Source of the DNA: Gammaproteobacteria bacterium
GTDB lineage: Bacteria > Pseudomonadota > Gammaproteobacteria > Steroidobacterales > Steroidobacteraceae
Length of the DNA stretch: 64,000 nt
Reading direction: 5' to 3'
NCBI GenBank assembly: GCA_027366635.1
Contig: DAHXNE010000025.1
Location: forward strand, 41,074-105,073
Shown: in pieces, positions 19,658 to 27,703 of the stretch
How the letters are laid out: every line of letters starts with the position of its first letter
Numbering within the stretch: position 1 is the first letter of the stretch
Notes under the pieces: generated by a model
Databases searched by the model: none
What the model was told of the DNA's origin: nothing
The model's input: only the letters and a program-made list of their open reading frames with translations
Translations under genes and position numbers: made by a program

Positions 19658-19755
19658 TTCAGGTGTCGCTCAATCAGAGATATATGCTTATCGTATCCCT
19701 CGATATAGAGAATAAAGTCAGGTTTTTGCGCTAATGGTAGTAATATCAACTACTA
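19658..19755. promoter_or_regulatory. Divergent putA/lrp control region with Lrp-box-like site
   Basis: A 98-bp region, much more AT-rich than its surroundings, between two divergent starts. TAGTAATATCAACTA at 19738-19752 agrees with 11 of 15 positions of the E. coli Lrp consensus YAGHAWATTWTDCTR. It contains the inverted repeat GTAGT-N7-ACTAC (19737-19753) and ends three bases before the regulator's ATG, which suggests autoregulation. A second AT-rich patch lies at 19677-19714 near putA. A TAATAT -10-like hexamer (19741-19746) overlaps the site. Inferred from sequence only. Confidence 0.55.
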
Positions 19756-20289
19756 ATGAGGCAAAAAACAGTATCCAGAGGATCTGGGTCTCCGGATCGG
19801 ATCGATCGCAAGCTGCTGGTGCGGTTGCAGCAGGACGGGCGTCTGCCGGCGTCCCAGCTGGCCCGGGAAGTGAATCTCACGCTGACCCCGACCCTCGAGC
19901 GCATTCGCCGCCTCGAGGCCGAGGGCTTCATTACCGGCTATTTCGCGCGCCTGAACGCGAGGCGCCTGGGCCTCGGCCTGCTGGTGTACGTGGAGGTGAC
20001 GCTCGACCGCACCACGCCAGAGGCATTCGAGCGCTTCAAGGAAATGGTGGCTGCCGAAGACGAAATCATGGAATGCCACATGGTGGCCGGTGGATTCGAC
20101 TACTTGCTGAAGGTGCGCGTGAAGGACATGGAGCGCTACCGCACGCTGCTCGGGGAGACCATCGCCGGTATCCGCGGCGTGCAGCAGACGCACAGCTATT
20201 TCGTGATGGAAGAAGTGAAGTCTACCCACCGCATCGGCATTCCCGAGTCGGCGCCGCCCGCGCAGAGCACCGGCGGGCCGCAGCGCTGA
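19756..20289 (+). CDS. Lrp/AsnC family transcriptional regulator (probable PutR-like)
   Basis: A 177-residue regulator with an N-terminal winged helix-turn-helix (about 12-60: RIDRKLLVRLQQDGRL, LTLTPTLERIRRLEAEGFI) and a C-terminal RAM ligand domain (about 70-155) ending in the conserved QQTHSYFVMEEVK. Its position, divergent from a putA that lacks its own DNA-binding domain, suggests that it controls proline catabolism, as PutR/BkdR-type Lrp proteins do elsewhere. ATG at 19756 has no evident Shine-Dalgarno sequence, so the message may be nearly leaderless. Function by context only. Confidence 0.88.
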   Translation: MRQKTVSRGSGSPDRIDRKLLVRLQQDGRLPASQLAREVNLTLTPTLERIRRLEAEGFITGYFARLNARRLGLGLLVYVEVTLDRTTPEAFERFKEMVAAEDEIMECHMVAGGFDYLLKVRVKDMERYRTLLGETIAGIRGVQQTHSYFVMEEVKSTHRIGIPESAPPAQSTGGPQR

Positions 20290-20384
20290 AGGTCGCCTCC
20301 CGCAGTGCTTCAGGCGGTGGCCGCGGGCACCGCGATCGATGCGCATCGCGCTGCGCGGGTACTCGCCGGCGCCTCGCGGCGGCG

Positions 20385-22142
20385 TCAGGGCGCGGCGCTG
20401 ACCTGTGGGAGCTCCCTTTCCAGCAGCGTGATGGCGCGACGCCGGGCCGCTTCGGCATCGATGCGACCGGCAGCCACGTCGGCCACCAGCCGTGCGTGCT
20501 CGCGGTGGCGCAGGCCGATGATCGCCATGCCCAGATGATGGGCCACGTTGGCGAGCGCCGCGCGAATCTCCGGTGCGAATTGCTCGCCGTCGCGTGGCCG
20601 GCAGACCAACGTCCCGAGGACGGATTCCGCCACGGTCATCGGCAGGGCGAGTCCTTCGGCGCCGAGACCGGAGGATCGCCCGGCAAGCGGTGCCGTCTCG
20701 TGCGTGGCGCGCAGCGCCACGAACACCGGATCATCCGCGTCGAGCGCCTCGGGCCAGGGCCCGCCGTAGGCGGCGCCGCGCCGGTACGTGCTGCCGGCGC
20801 GCTCGTAGATCGCCACCGCGGCGCAATGCGGCTGCAACCGCTCGACGGTCATCGCGAGCAGGTGCGCCTCGCGCTCGACGAACGGACATTCGCGCGCTAG
20901 GCGCTCGAGCGCGAGCAGCGCAAAGCGCTGGCTGCGGAAGAAGATCTGCTCGATCCAGTCCTCCAGTCGCCGGTGCAGGGGGCTCAGCACCATGGCCAGC
21001 ACGAGTGCGGCAAGTGCCTGCAGCGCCCAGCCGATTTTGTCGCTTACCGCGAACTGATGCAGCGTCTCCTCGAGGATCGAGAACGCACCGAACACCAGGG
21101 CCGTGAGCAGACCAAACACCAGCGCCCGGTCGATCACGAATCCGACATCGATCAGACGCGTACGCAGCACGGCATAGAGGTAGCCGCCCAGCGCGACTCC
21201 CTGGGCGACCACGACCGCTTGTACGACATAGGGGTGGCGCGCGGCATTTATCAGGAGGAACACGGTGACGGTGATGCCGAGCAGCGCGGTGCTCCAGAGA
21301 ATCCAGCGGATGCGCAGCCGCTCCTGGTGTGCCGCCCGGCGGTACCCAACGATCAGCACGAGCAGCGTCAGGGCAAAAATCGTCAGTGCGGACACGGACG
21401 GCAGAACACTCGTCAAGACGGGCAGAACGTTCATGCCGCTCAGCATGAGCGGAATATCGTGAACCTCGAAGAGCAGGACTATCAGGCAGACCAGCGCGGC
21501 GCAAACGATGCGCGTCGCGCGCCGCAGTCGCGGTGGCAGACTCTCGCCGGCGAGTGCATCGGCGAGGATGAACAGCGCCGGCAGCTCGATCAGAAATTCG
21601 GTGAGTGCGCGCGCCTGATGCAGCACGAAGAGCCAGGGAAGCGGCGCGGGCGACTCGATCACGCCTTTCTTCAGCAGCGCAGCGAAAAATATCGCCGCCA
21701 GCGACCAGGCCGCCCAGTCCCGCCCGCGCCACAGCGTCAGGACGGTGATCGTGAGCATCACGATCATGAATATGGCGAATTGCACCTGCGCGATCGGCGG
21801 TACGACGTCCGGGCGTGCTCGCAGTGTCACCTGCAGTTGGCGACCGCTGCGCTCGAGCGGGATCTGTACGCGAGTTCCCGGGGGCACATCGGGGCTTTGC
21901 AGCAGCAGCACCCGCAGCGCCGGGCTCAGCTGCGCGAGGGCAATGACATCCCCGGTCTGCAGGCCTGCCGGTAGCGGTTTGCCGCTGCTCGGCTCGACGC
22001 GGTACCGGTCGGCGCGGATATGCGCCAGCTGCACCGCGATGTCCGATCCCGGAATCACTCCGAACGCGTTGAGCGTGGCGGATACCGTAAAGCCCAGTGC
22101 CAGCAGGCTCAGTACCAGGCGTAAACCAAACGCGCGTGTCAT
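20385..22142 (-). CDS. PDZ-7TM-GAF membrane protein, sensor-like, no output kinase
   Basis: A 585-residue protein I cannot name. The N-terminal helix (about 8-29) is followed by an extracytoplasmic PDZ-like segment (about 45-110, with LPAGLQTGDVIALA). Roughly seven more membrane helices follow (about 120-138, 145-158, 180-196, 212-226, 236-266, 278-298, 305-325) and a further pair at about 340-388. The C-terminal part (about 405-555) resembles a GAF domain. The run IDRALVFGLLTALVFG...LSPLHRRLEDWIEQIFFR is typical of sensor kinases, but no kinase, phosphatase or cyclase domain follows. ATG at 22142 was chosen over the upstream frame. It ends the leftward apaGH run. Confidence 0.65.
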   Translation of the reverse strand: MTRAFGLRLVLSLLALGFTVSATLNAFGVIPGSDIAVQLAHIRADRYRVEPSSGKPLPAGLQTGDVIALAQLSPALRVLLLQSPDVPPGTRVQIPLERSGRQLQVTLRARPDVVPPIAQVQFAIFMIVMLTITVLTLWRGRDWAAWSLAAIFFAALLKKGVIESPAPLPWLFVLHQARALTEFLIELPALFILADALAGESLPPRLRRATRIVCAALVCLIVLLFEVHDIPLMLSGMNVLPVLTSVLPSVSALTIFALTLLVLIVGYRRAAHQERLRIRWILWSTALLGITVTVFLLINAARHPYVVQAVVVAQGVALGGYLYAVLRTRLIDVGFVIDRALVFGLLTALVFGAFSILEETLHQFAVSDKIGWALQALAALVLAMVLSPLHRRLEDWIEQIFFRSQRFALLALERLARECPFVEREAHLLAMTVERLQPHCAAVAIYERAGSTYRRGAAYGGPWPEALDADDPVFVALRATHETAPLAGRSSGLGAEGLALPMTVAESVLGTLVCRPRDGEQFAPEIRAALANVAHHLGMAIIGLRHREHARLVADVAAGRIDAEAARRRAITLLERELPQVSAAP

Positions 22143-22231
22143 GACGAGCTCCGCCGTCCCCAGCCGGTAGGCTGCGCGCGCCAGTGTATGGAAATCTCGG
22201 CGGCTGCGGAAGTTTTGCGCGGTACGCGCCT

Positions 22232-22741
22232 TCAGCGCTCGAGCAGCGAGCCGCAGCGCCTGCAGGTGCGCGCCGCACGATTGGCGTAGAAGCGCTCGAA
22301 CACCGGCGGCAGTTGCGTCTCGATATCGGTCAGCTCGATGAACGTCTCGTGCAGCAGCGCCGCGCAGTCCGGACAGTACCACTGAAACCCGTCGCGCTCG
22401 CCACTGCGGCGCGGCCGCTCGACCACGAGGCCCACCGTTCCGGCTGGCCGCTGCGGCGAGTGCGGCACGAGCGCCGGCAGCAGCAGCATCTCCCCGGCGC
22501 CGATCGCCACGTCAACCGCGCGGCCCGACTGCATCGTCTTCAGCACTATCTCGCCCTCGAGCTGATAGAACAGCTCCTGACCCGGATCGACGTGATAGTC
22601 CTGACGGGCGTTGGGGCCGCCCACCACCATGATGATGAAATCCCCGTCGGCGAACACGCGACGGTTGCCGACCGGCGGTCGCAGCAGGTGGCGGTTCGCC
22701 TCGATCCACTGCGGGAAGTTCAGCGGCTTGAGCGTGTCCAC
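22232..22741 (-). CDS. 3-hydroxyanthranilate 3,4-dioxygenase
   Basis: Opens the ring of 3-hydroxyanthranilate to 2-amino-3-carboxymuconate semialdehyde, the precursor of quinolinate, in the kynurenine route of tryptophan degradation. It is a 169-residue cupin with Fe ligands His50, Glu56 ([14 protein letters not shown]) and His94 (VPHSPQ). The bacterial C-terminal metal site is present as CPDC (123-126) and CRRC (160-163). GTG at 22741 lies behind GAGGAGA and was chosen over the longer open frame, which reads the apaH region out of frame. No other kynurenine-pathway gene is in the window. It is 11 bases after apaH. Confidence 0.92.
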   Translation of the reverse strand: MDTLKPLNFPQWIEANRHLLRPPVGNRRVFADGDFIIMVVGGPNARQDYHVDPGQELFYQLEGEIVLKTMQSGRAVDVAIGAGEMLLLPALVPHSPQRPAGTVGLVVERPRRSGERDGFQWYCPDCAALLHETFIELTDIETQLPPVFERFYANRAARTCRRCGSLLER

Positions 22742-22752
22742 GGCCGGTCTCC

Positions 22753-23571
22753 TCAGGTTTTGATGGACTGATAGCCGCAAGAGGGCACGGCAGTGGTGAC
22801 GCCGGTGTCGAGATCCAAGGCCGTCAGCGCGCCGCCCCAGACGCACCCGGTGTCTATTTCCGCCACGTCTGCCCGCAGCGTCAGGCCGATCGCCGACCAG
22901 TGCCCGCAGACCACGCGCAGTCCCCCCAGCAGCGGACGGTCGAGGTCGAACCAGGGCAGCCACGGGGAGTCGCCGCCTGGCGGCTTGCCCTTGAGTGTGA
23001 GATTGATGCGTCCCTCGCGCGTGCACACGCGCATGCGAGTCAGCACGTTGATGACGAAGCGCAGTCGCTCCATACCGTCGAGATCCGGTGTCCACCGATC
23101 GGGCTGATCGCCGTACATGTGCTCGAATAGCCATTTCGGCTCGTGCCGCAGCGCCCGCTCGACCTCGCCGGCAAGGGCCAGCGTCGCTGGCGCGCTCCAT
23201 TGGGGCACCACGCCGGCATGTACCATCAGATCGCCCGCTTCCAGATGCGCCAGCGACCGCTCGCTGAGCCATTCGATCAGCTGATCGCGATCCTTGGCGG
23301 CGAGAACGTCCGCGATCGTGTCGGAGCGGCGCTCGCGGCGACTGCCGGCCGCCACCGCGAGCAAATGCAGGTCGTGGTTGCCGAGCACCGTCACGGCATT
23401 TTCCCCGAGGGCGCGCACGAAGCGCAGCACCGCGAGCGAGTCCGGTCCGCGGTTGACCAGATCGCCGACCAGCCAGAGCTGATCACGATCGGCAGAAAAG
23501 CGCACGCGCTCCAGAAGCGCGCGCAGTTCCTCGTAGCAGCCCTGGATGTCGCCGATGGCGAAGCGGCTCAA
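22753..23571 (-). CDS. apaH: Symmetrical bis(5'-nucleosyl)-tetraphosphatase ApaH
   Basis: Hydrolyses Ap4A symmetrically to two ADP and also decaps NpnN-RNA in E. coli. It is a metallophosphoesterase with all motifs: GDIQGC at residues 7-12, [14 protein letters not shown] and VHAGVVPQW, plus CGHWSAIG near the end. The 272-residue length is standard. Its start overlaps the apaG stop (ATGA). The upstream order surA-pdxA-rsmA-apaG-apaH matches that of E. coli, with a universal stress gene inserted. Confidence 0.96.
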   Translation of the reverse strand: MSRFAIGDIQGCYEELRALLERVRFSADRDQLWLVGDLVNRGPDSLAVLRFVRALGENAVTVLGNHDLHLLAVAAGSRRERRSDTIADVLAAKDRDQLIEWLSERSLAHLEAGDLMVHAGVVPQWSAPATLALAGEVERALRHEPKWLFEHMYGDQPDRWTPDLDGMERLRFVINVLTRMRVCTREGRINLTLKGKPPGGDSPWLPWFDLDRPLLGGLRVVCGHWSAIGLTLRADVAEIDTGCVWGGALTALDLDTGVTTAVPSCGYQSIKT

Positions 23572-23954
23572 TGCAGAATCCCGGGCATCGCCAGGCGGAA
23601 CAGCGGAATTGGCGCATCGAACCGCTGACCTTGCTCGTCGATCATCTGGTAGGCGCCTTCCATGGTCCCCACGGGCGTCTCGAGAATCGCGCCGCTGGAA
23701 TAGCGGAAGCCCTGGCCGGGCTCGAGGCGGGGCTGCTCGCCGACCACGCCGTCGCCGCGAACCTCCTTCACCGCGCCGTTCGCATCGGTGATGATCCAGT
23801 GCCGGGCGAGCAGGGTCGCCGACAGGCCGCCCTCGTTGCGGATCGTGATCGTGTAGGCGAATACGTAGCGCTGCTCATGCGGATCGGACTGTTCGCGGAG
23901 GTAGCTGGTCTCGATGTCGATGCGGATTTTGTGCGGCGCGCTCATGGGCGGCAT
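23568..23954 (-). CDS. apaG: ApaG protein
   Basis: A small protein of one immunoglobulin-like beta domain, 128 residues here. It aligns along its length with E. coli ApaG ([58 protein letters not shown]). ApaG has been linked to Co2+/Mg2+ homeostasis; the biochemical role is unclear. Two in-frame ATGs exist, at 23954 and 23945. The second (MSAPHKIRI) fits the E. coli start better, but neither has a good ribosome-binding site. The stop overlaps apaH. Confidence 0.93.
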   Translation of the reverse strand: MPPMSAPHKIRIDIETSYLREQSDPHEQRYVFAYTITIRNEGGLSATLLARHWIITDANGAVKEVRGDGVVGEQPRLEPGQGFRYSSGAILETPVGTMEGAYQMIDEQGQRFDAPIPLFRLAMPGILH

Positions 23955-24001
23955 TTTACCGGGGCGCGTCCCGCGCCGCGATGATGTTCGATGCGCGCGA
24001 C

Positions 24002-24463
24002 TCAGCGCTTCGCGCTCGACTCGGAGCGCTTCACGCGCACGGCAAGCACATCACACGGCGCGGCGTGCAGCACGGTGTCCTCGGTGAGGTTCACCAGAAT
24101 GGACATGCCATGGCGCTCACGGCTGCCAAGCACGATCAGATCGGCCTGGCGCTTGCGCGCGATGCGGACGATTTCGGCCTTGACGCTGCCGGCCTGCACC
24201 CAGCAGGTCGCCTGCGCCAGACCAAGTTCGGTGGCCAGCGCCGTCAGGCGTGCGCGGGCTTGTTCGAGCAATTCGTCTTCGATGCGCGCCGATGCCGCCA
24301 GCGTCTCGGCCATCGGCTCGGCGGGCAGGAACTCCACCACATGCAACAGCTCGATTTCCGCCTCGAGTCCTGCGGCGAGCAGCACTGCCCGCTGCCCGAT
24401 CCGCAGGCTGTCCTCGCTGAGATCGACGACCAGAAGAATGCGGCGATACGACTCGCTCGTCAT
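24002..24463 (-). CDS. Universal stress protein (UspA family)
   Basis: A 153-residue single-domain Usp with the N-terminal strand RILLVVDLSEDS and a C-terminal block LIVLGSRERHG...HAAPCDVLAVRV. The ATP-binding motif G-2x-G-9x-G(S/T) is not intact: after GSRERHG the expected small residue and G(S/T) are missing, so this is probably the non-ATP-binding UspA type. These proteins appear under stress or growth arrest. It sits between rsmA and apaG, where most relatives have no gene. Confidence 0.88.
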   Translation of the reverse strand: MTSESYRRILLVVDLSEDSLRIGQRAVLLAAGLEAEIELLHVVEFLPAEPMAETLAASARIEDELLEQARARLTALATELGLAQATCWVQAGSVKAEIVRIARKRQADLIVLGSRERHGMSILVNLTEDTVLHAAPCDVLAVRVKRSESSAKR

Positions 24464-24472
24464 TGCGCTAGC

Positions 24473-25300
24473 CTAGCGCAATCGCCCGCTTGCGGCAGCA
24501 GTGGCAAGTCCGGCGAGCGCGTTGTACGCGTGCGGCGGAACTGTCTCGGGCCGGGCCGCCGGGTCGACGCCGCAGCGCTCGATCTGCCCGGCATCGAGCA
24601 GTCCACGCAGCGCGTTGCGCAGTATCTTGCGCCGGTGGGTGAACGCTGCCGCCACGATCTGCGCATAGCGTGGATCGACAGGGAAAGCCGGCTCGGCCCG
24701 CACGGTGAGCCGAGCCAGCGCCGACCAGACCCGCGGTGGCGGCTGGAACGCGCCAGGGCCGACGTCGAAGAGGCGCTCGACGCTCACCCATGGAAAGAGC
24801 ATCACCGTCAGGCGGCCGTAGGCCGGATCACCCGGGACGGCGGCCATGCGCATGATGACCTCTCGCTGCAGCATCACGTGCAGATCGATGATTGCGCCAA
24901 TGCTCTGGAGCATGTGAAATAGCAGCGGGGTCGAGATGTTGTAGGGCAGGTTGCCGAGTACGCGCAAGCGGCCGCGCAGTTGCGCGAGGGTCGCGTAGTC
25001 GAAGCGCAGGGCGTCGGTTTCGTACAGGGTGAAACGCGGCGCGGCGGAGAACCGCATGCGCAGCAATGCGCTCAGATCGCGGTCGATCTCGATGGCATCG
25101 AGGCTTCGGCCGGGCGCCTCGAGCAGCCGCTCGGTGAGCGCCCCGCGACCGGGACCGATCTCGAGCAATGCATCGTCGGCGCGCGGCGCCACCGCGGCGA
25201 CGATCCGATCGAGCACCGCCGGGTCGTGTAAAAAATGCTGGCCGAAGCGTTTGCGCGCGCGTGGTGTCGGCTCGATGCCGCGGACAACGTGCTGGCTCAC
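24473..25300 (-). CDS. rsmA: 16S rRNA (adenine1518/1519-N6) dimethyltransferase RsmA/KsgA
   Basis: Dimethylates two adjacent adenines in the 3' terminal hairpin of 16S rRNA late in 30S assembly; loss gives kasugamycin resistance. The family motifs are ARKRFGQHFLHD near the N-terminus, LLEIGPGRGALTERLL for SAM, and the catalytic NLPYNIS. The 275-residue length fits. I chose GTG at 25300 because it overlaps the pdxA stop as GTGA and begins just before the conserved block; the open frame extends to 25357. Confidence 0.95.
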   Translation of the reverse strand: MSQHVVRGIEPTPRARKRFGQHFLHDPAVLDRIVAAVAPRADDALLEIGPGRGALTERLLEAPGRSLDAIEIDRDLSALLRMRFSAAPRFTLYETDALRFDYATLAQLRGRLRVLGNLPYNISTPLLFHMLQSIGAIIDLHVMLQREVIMRMAAVPGDPAYGRLTVMLFPWVSVERLFDVGPGAFQPPPRVWSALARLTVRAEPAFPVDPRYAQIVAAAFTHRRKILRNALRGLLDAGQIERCGVDPAARPETVPPHAYNALAGLATAAASGRLR

Positions 25301-26271
25301 GCGTGTCCGTGCGCCAGCGCGATGGCCAGCTCGATGGCCGCCACGAGGCTTGCGCAATCGGCCCGCCCGCTTCCAGCGAGCTCCAACGCGGTGCCGTGAT
25401 CGACGGAGGTGCGCAGAATCGGCAGGCCGAGCGTTACGTTCACCGCCTTGTCGAACCCCGCGTGCTTGATCACCGGCAGGCCCTGATCGTGGTACATCGC
25501 GAGCACCACGTCGTAGTCGGCCAGGATGCTGGGCACGAATGCTGTGTCCGCCGGAAGCGGGCCCGCCACGTCGAGTCCCTGCGCGCGCAGCATCGCGAGC
25601 GCCGGCTCGATCACGCGAATTTCCTCATCGCCAAGGTGTCCGCCCTCGCCGGCGTGCGGGTTCAGGCCGCACACGGCGATGCGTGGCCGCTGCAGTCCCC
25701 ACCATCGGCGCAGTTCCCGCTCCAGGATCACCACGGTGTCGCACACCAACTCGCGGGTGATGGCGGCACTGACCTGACTCAATGGCAGATGCGTCGTGGC
25801 CAGAGCGACCCGCAGGGAGCCGTTGGTGAGCATCATGACGGGCGTGGCGCCGGTACGCTCGGCGAAGAATTCGGTGTGCCCCGTGAACGGGATGCCGGCA
25901 TCGTTGATGATGCCCTTGTGCACGGGGGCGGTCACGATGGCGGCGAACTCGCCGGTGCGAGCGCCCGCGCAGGCTCGCTCCAGCAGACCCAGGACGTAGG
26001 GGGCATTGCGTACGTCGAGCCGCCCAGGGCGGGCCGGACAAGCCAGCCGGTGGTGCTCGACGGTGAGGCTGCCCGGCACATGCGGGCAGGGGCCGCCCTC
26101 GTAGGGGCGCAGCGCCACGGTCAATCCCAGGACACTCGCCCGCTCGGCCAACAGCTCCCGGTCCGCCAGGCATACCAGTTCGCAGTCGATGGCGCGCGTG
26201 GCCACCGCCAGAGCCAGATCGGGCCCGATTCCCGCAGGCTCGCCTGAAGTGAGCGCGATCCGTGGCGGCAC
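25297..26271 (-). CDS. pdxA: 4-hydroxythreonine-4-phosphate dehydrogenase
   Basis: NAD-dependent oxidation of 4-phosphohydroxy-L-threonine in pyridoxal phosphate synthesis. Family blocks are ALTSGEPAGIGPDLAL, TAPVHKGIINDAG with GHTEFFAE, CGLNPHAGEGGHLG, and AMYHDQGLPVIKH with metal-binding His. With GTG at 26271 the protein has 324 residues and begins 15 bases after the surA stop. An earlier GTG at 26337 would overlap surA by about 50 bases, so I reject it. It lies between surA and rsmA, the common order. Confidence 0.94.
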   Translation of the reverse strand: MPPRIALTSGEPAGIGPDLALAVATRAIDCELVCLADRELLAERASVLGLTVALRPYEGGPCPHVPGSLTVEHHRLACPARPGRLDVRNAPYVLGLLERACAGARTGEFAAIVTAPVHKGIINDAGIPFTGHTEFFAERTGATPVMMLTNGSLRVALATTHLPLSQVSAAITRELVCDTVVILERELRRWWGLQRPRIAVCGLNPHAGEGGHLGDEEIRVIEPALAMLRAQGLDVAGPLPADTAFVPSILADYDVVLAMYHDQGLPVIKHAGFDKAVNVTLGLPILRTSVDHGTALELAGSGRADCASLVAAIELAIALAHGHA

Positions 26272-26285
26272 GGCGCGCGGCCCGG

Positions 26286-27680
26286 TCAGCCCGCCAGAAC
26301 CCTGACGTAGCCGTCGTCCCGCAGCCTTTGCAGCCACAGCTGGGTGTCCTCTTCCGCCCGGCTGGCGCGGATGGCCTCGATGGCATGCAGCCGCTTCATT
26401 TCTTTGGTCTCGTTGAACTTGCGCCGCCCCAGGAGCTGTGCAATGTGCCAGCCGTAGCGTGTCTGGAAGGGCTTGCTGATCTGGCCCACCTTGAGCTTGG
26501 CGATCGCTGCGGCGAAGCGCGGTGTGAAGGCATCCGGGCTCTGCCAGCCCAGGTTCCCCCCCGCGGACGCCGAGCCCGGATCCTGGGAGACCGAGGCGGC
26601 GATCACCGAAAACTTCACCTTGCCTGAGAGGATTTCTTTACGGATTTTCTCGAGGCGCTCGCGCACGGTGGCCGCGTCCTGTATGGCATTCGGAATGAGC
26701 AGAATATGCCGCACATGCACCTGTTCGACGATGTCCTTGTGCGTCTGAAGCCGGACATTGTCCAGCTTGACGATGTGAAAGCCCGAGGCGGTGCGCAGCA
26801 CGTTGCCGACCTCTCCAGGCTTGAGCTGCGGTACGACGTCGGTCAGGAACGTCGGCAGATCGAAGCCCTTGCGCCAGCCGAGATTGCCGCCCTTGAGCGC
26901 ATCGCTGCTGTCCGAATAGGTGATCGCGAGTTTGGCGAAATTCTTGCCCGACTTCGCCAGCCGATCGACTTTCTCGGCCAGGCGCTTTGCGGCCGCCAAT
27001 TGCGTCGGCGTGGCGCCCGGGGAGACCGCGATCAGGATTTGCGAGACGTCGAATTCCGCGTTTGAAGTGGGTTCTCTGGCCTGGCGCGCCAGGAACTGGT
27101 CGACTTCCCGCGGCGTGACCACGATGCGCTCCAGGACATCGCGCTCGCGCAGCAGCCCGATGGCGAGCTGGTTGCGCATCTGCTGGCGGTAGGCCGCATA
27201 GTTGATGCCTTCCTGGGCCAGGGCGGTGGGCAGATCCGCGAATGGAATGTGGTTGCGGGCCGCGACGCTTTTCATCGCCTCGTTCAAGGTGTCGTTGGAG
27301 ATTCTGATGCCGCTCTGCCTGGCCTGCTGCAGCTCCAGATGCTCGAGGATGAGGTTGTGGAGCACTTGCTTCTGCAGCACACTCTGGGGCGGAGGCGATA
27401 GGCCCTCGGCTCTGAGCTCCGTTTCCACCTGCTTCATCCGGTTGTCGACCTCGCTTTGCAGCACCACGCCGCTGTTGACGATCGCGACAATGCGGTCAAG
27501 GAGCTGTCCCTGGGTGGACAGCTGGCGGGTCTGGGCCAGGGCGCGTCCCGGCAGCAGGACGGCGAGCGCGACCGCCGCCATGACAAGGTACACAGCCGCC
27601 CGAGCCGTCGGCGCGAGCGGCCGAGAGGTGCGTACAGCGCCGCCACGAGTCCGGGTCCAAAATAGAAAATGCCGCCGCAT
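26286..27680 (-). CDS. surA: Periplasmic chaperone / peptidyl-prolyl isomerase SurA
   Basis: Escorts outer-membrane proteins, including LptD, across the periplasm. The 464-residue protein has a long N-terminus with a signal peptide (VYLVMAAVALAVLLPGRALA, about 31-50), a SurA N domain (about 60-180) and two parvulin domains (VSQILIAVSP...GFHIVKLDN and VRHILLIP...YGWHIAQLLG). ATG at 27680 is 23 bases after the lptD stop, preceded by GAGG; an internal ATG at residue 34 would give a more standard signal peptide. Upstream extension of the frame is a shadow of lptD. Confidence 0.95.
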   Translation of the reverse strand: MRRHFLFWTRTRGGAVRTSRPLAPTARAAVYLVMAAVALAVLLPGRALAQTRQLSTQGQLLDRIVAIVNSGVVLQSEVDNRMKQVETELRAEGLSPPPQSVLQKQVLHNLILEHLELQQARQSGIRISNDTLNEAMKSVAARNHIPFADLPTALAQEGINYAAYRQQMRNQLAIGLLRERDVLERIVVTPREVDQFLARQAREPTSNAEFDVSQILIAVSPGATPTQLAAAKRLAEKVDRLAKSGKNFAKLAITYSDSSDALKGGNLGWRKGFDLPTFLTDVVPQLKPGEVGNVLRTASGFHIVKLDNVRLQTHKDIVEQVHVRHILLIPNAIQDAATVRERLEKIRKEILSGKVKFSVIAASVSQDPGSASAGGNLGWQSPDAFTPRFAAAIAKLKVGQISKPFQTRYGWHIAQLLGRRKFNETKEMKRLHAIEAIRASRAEEDTQLWLQRLRDDGYVRVLAG

Positions 27681-27703
27681 GCGCGTGAGTCCTCGCTCGA
27701 TCT

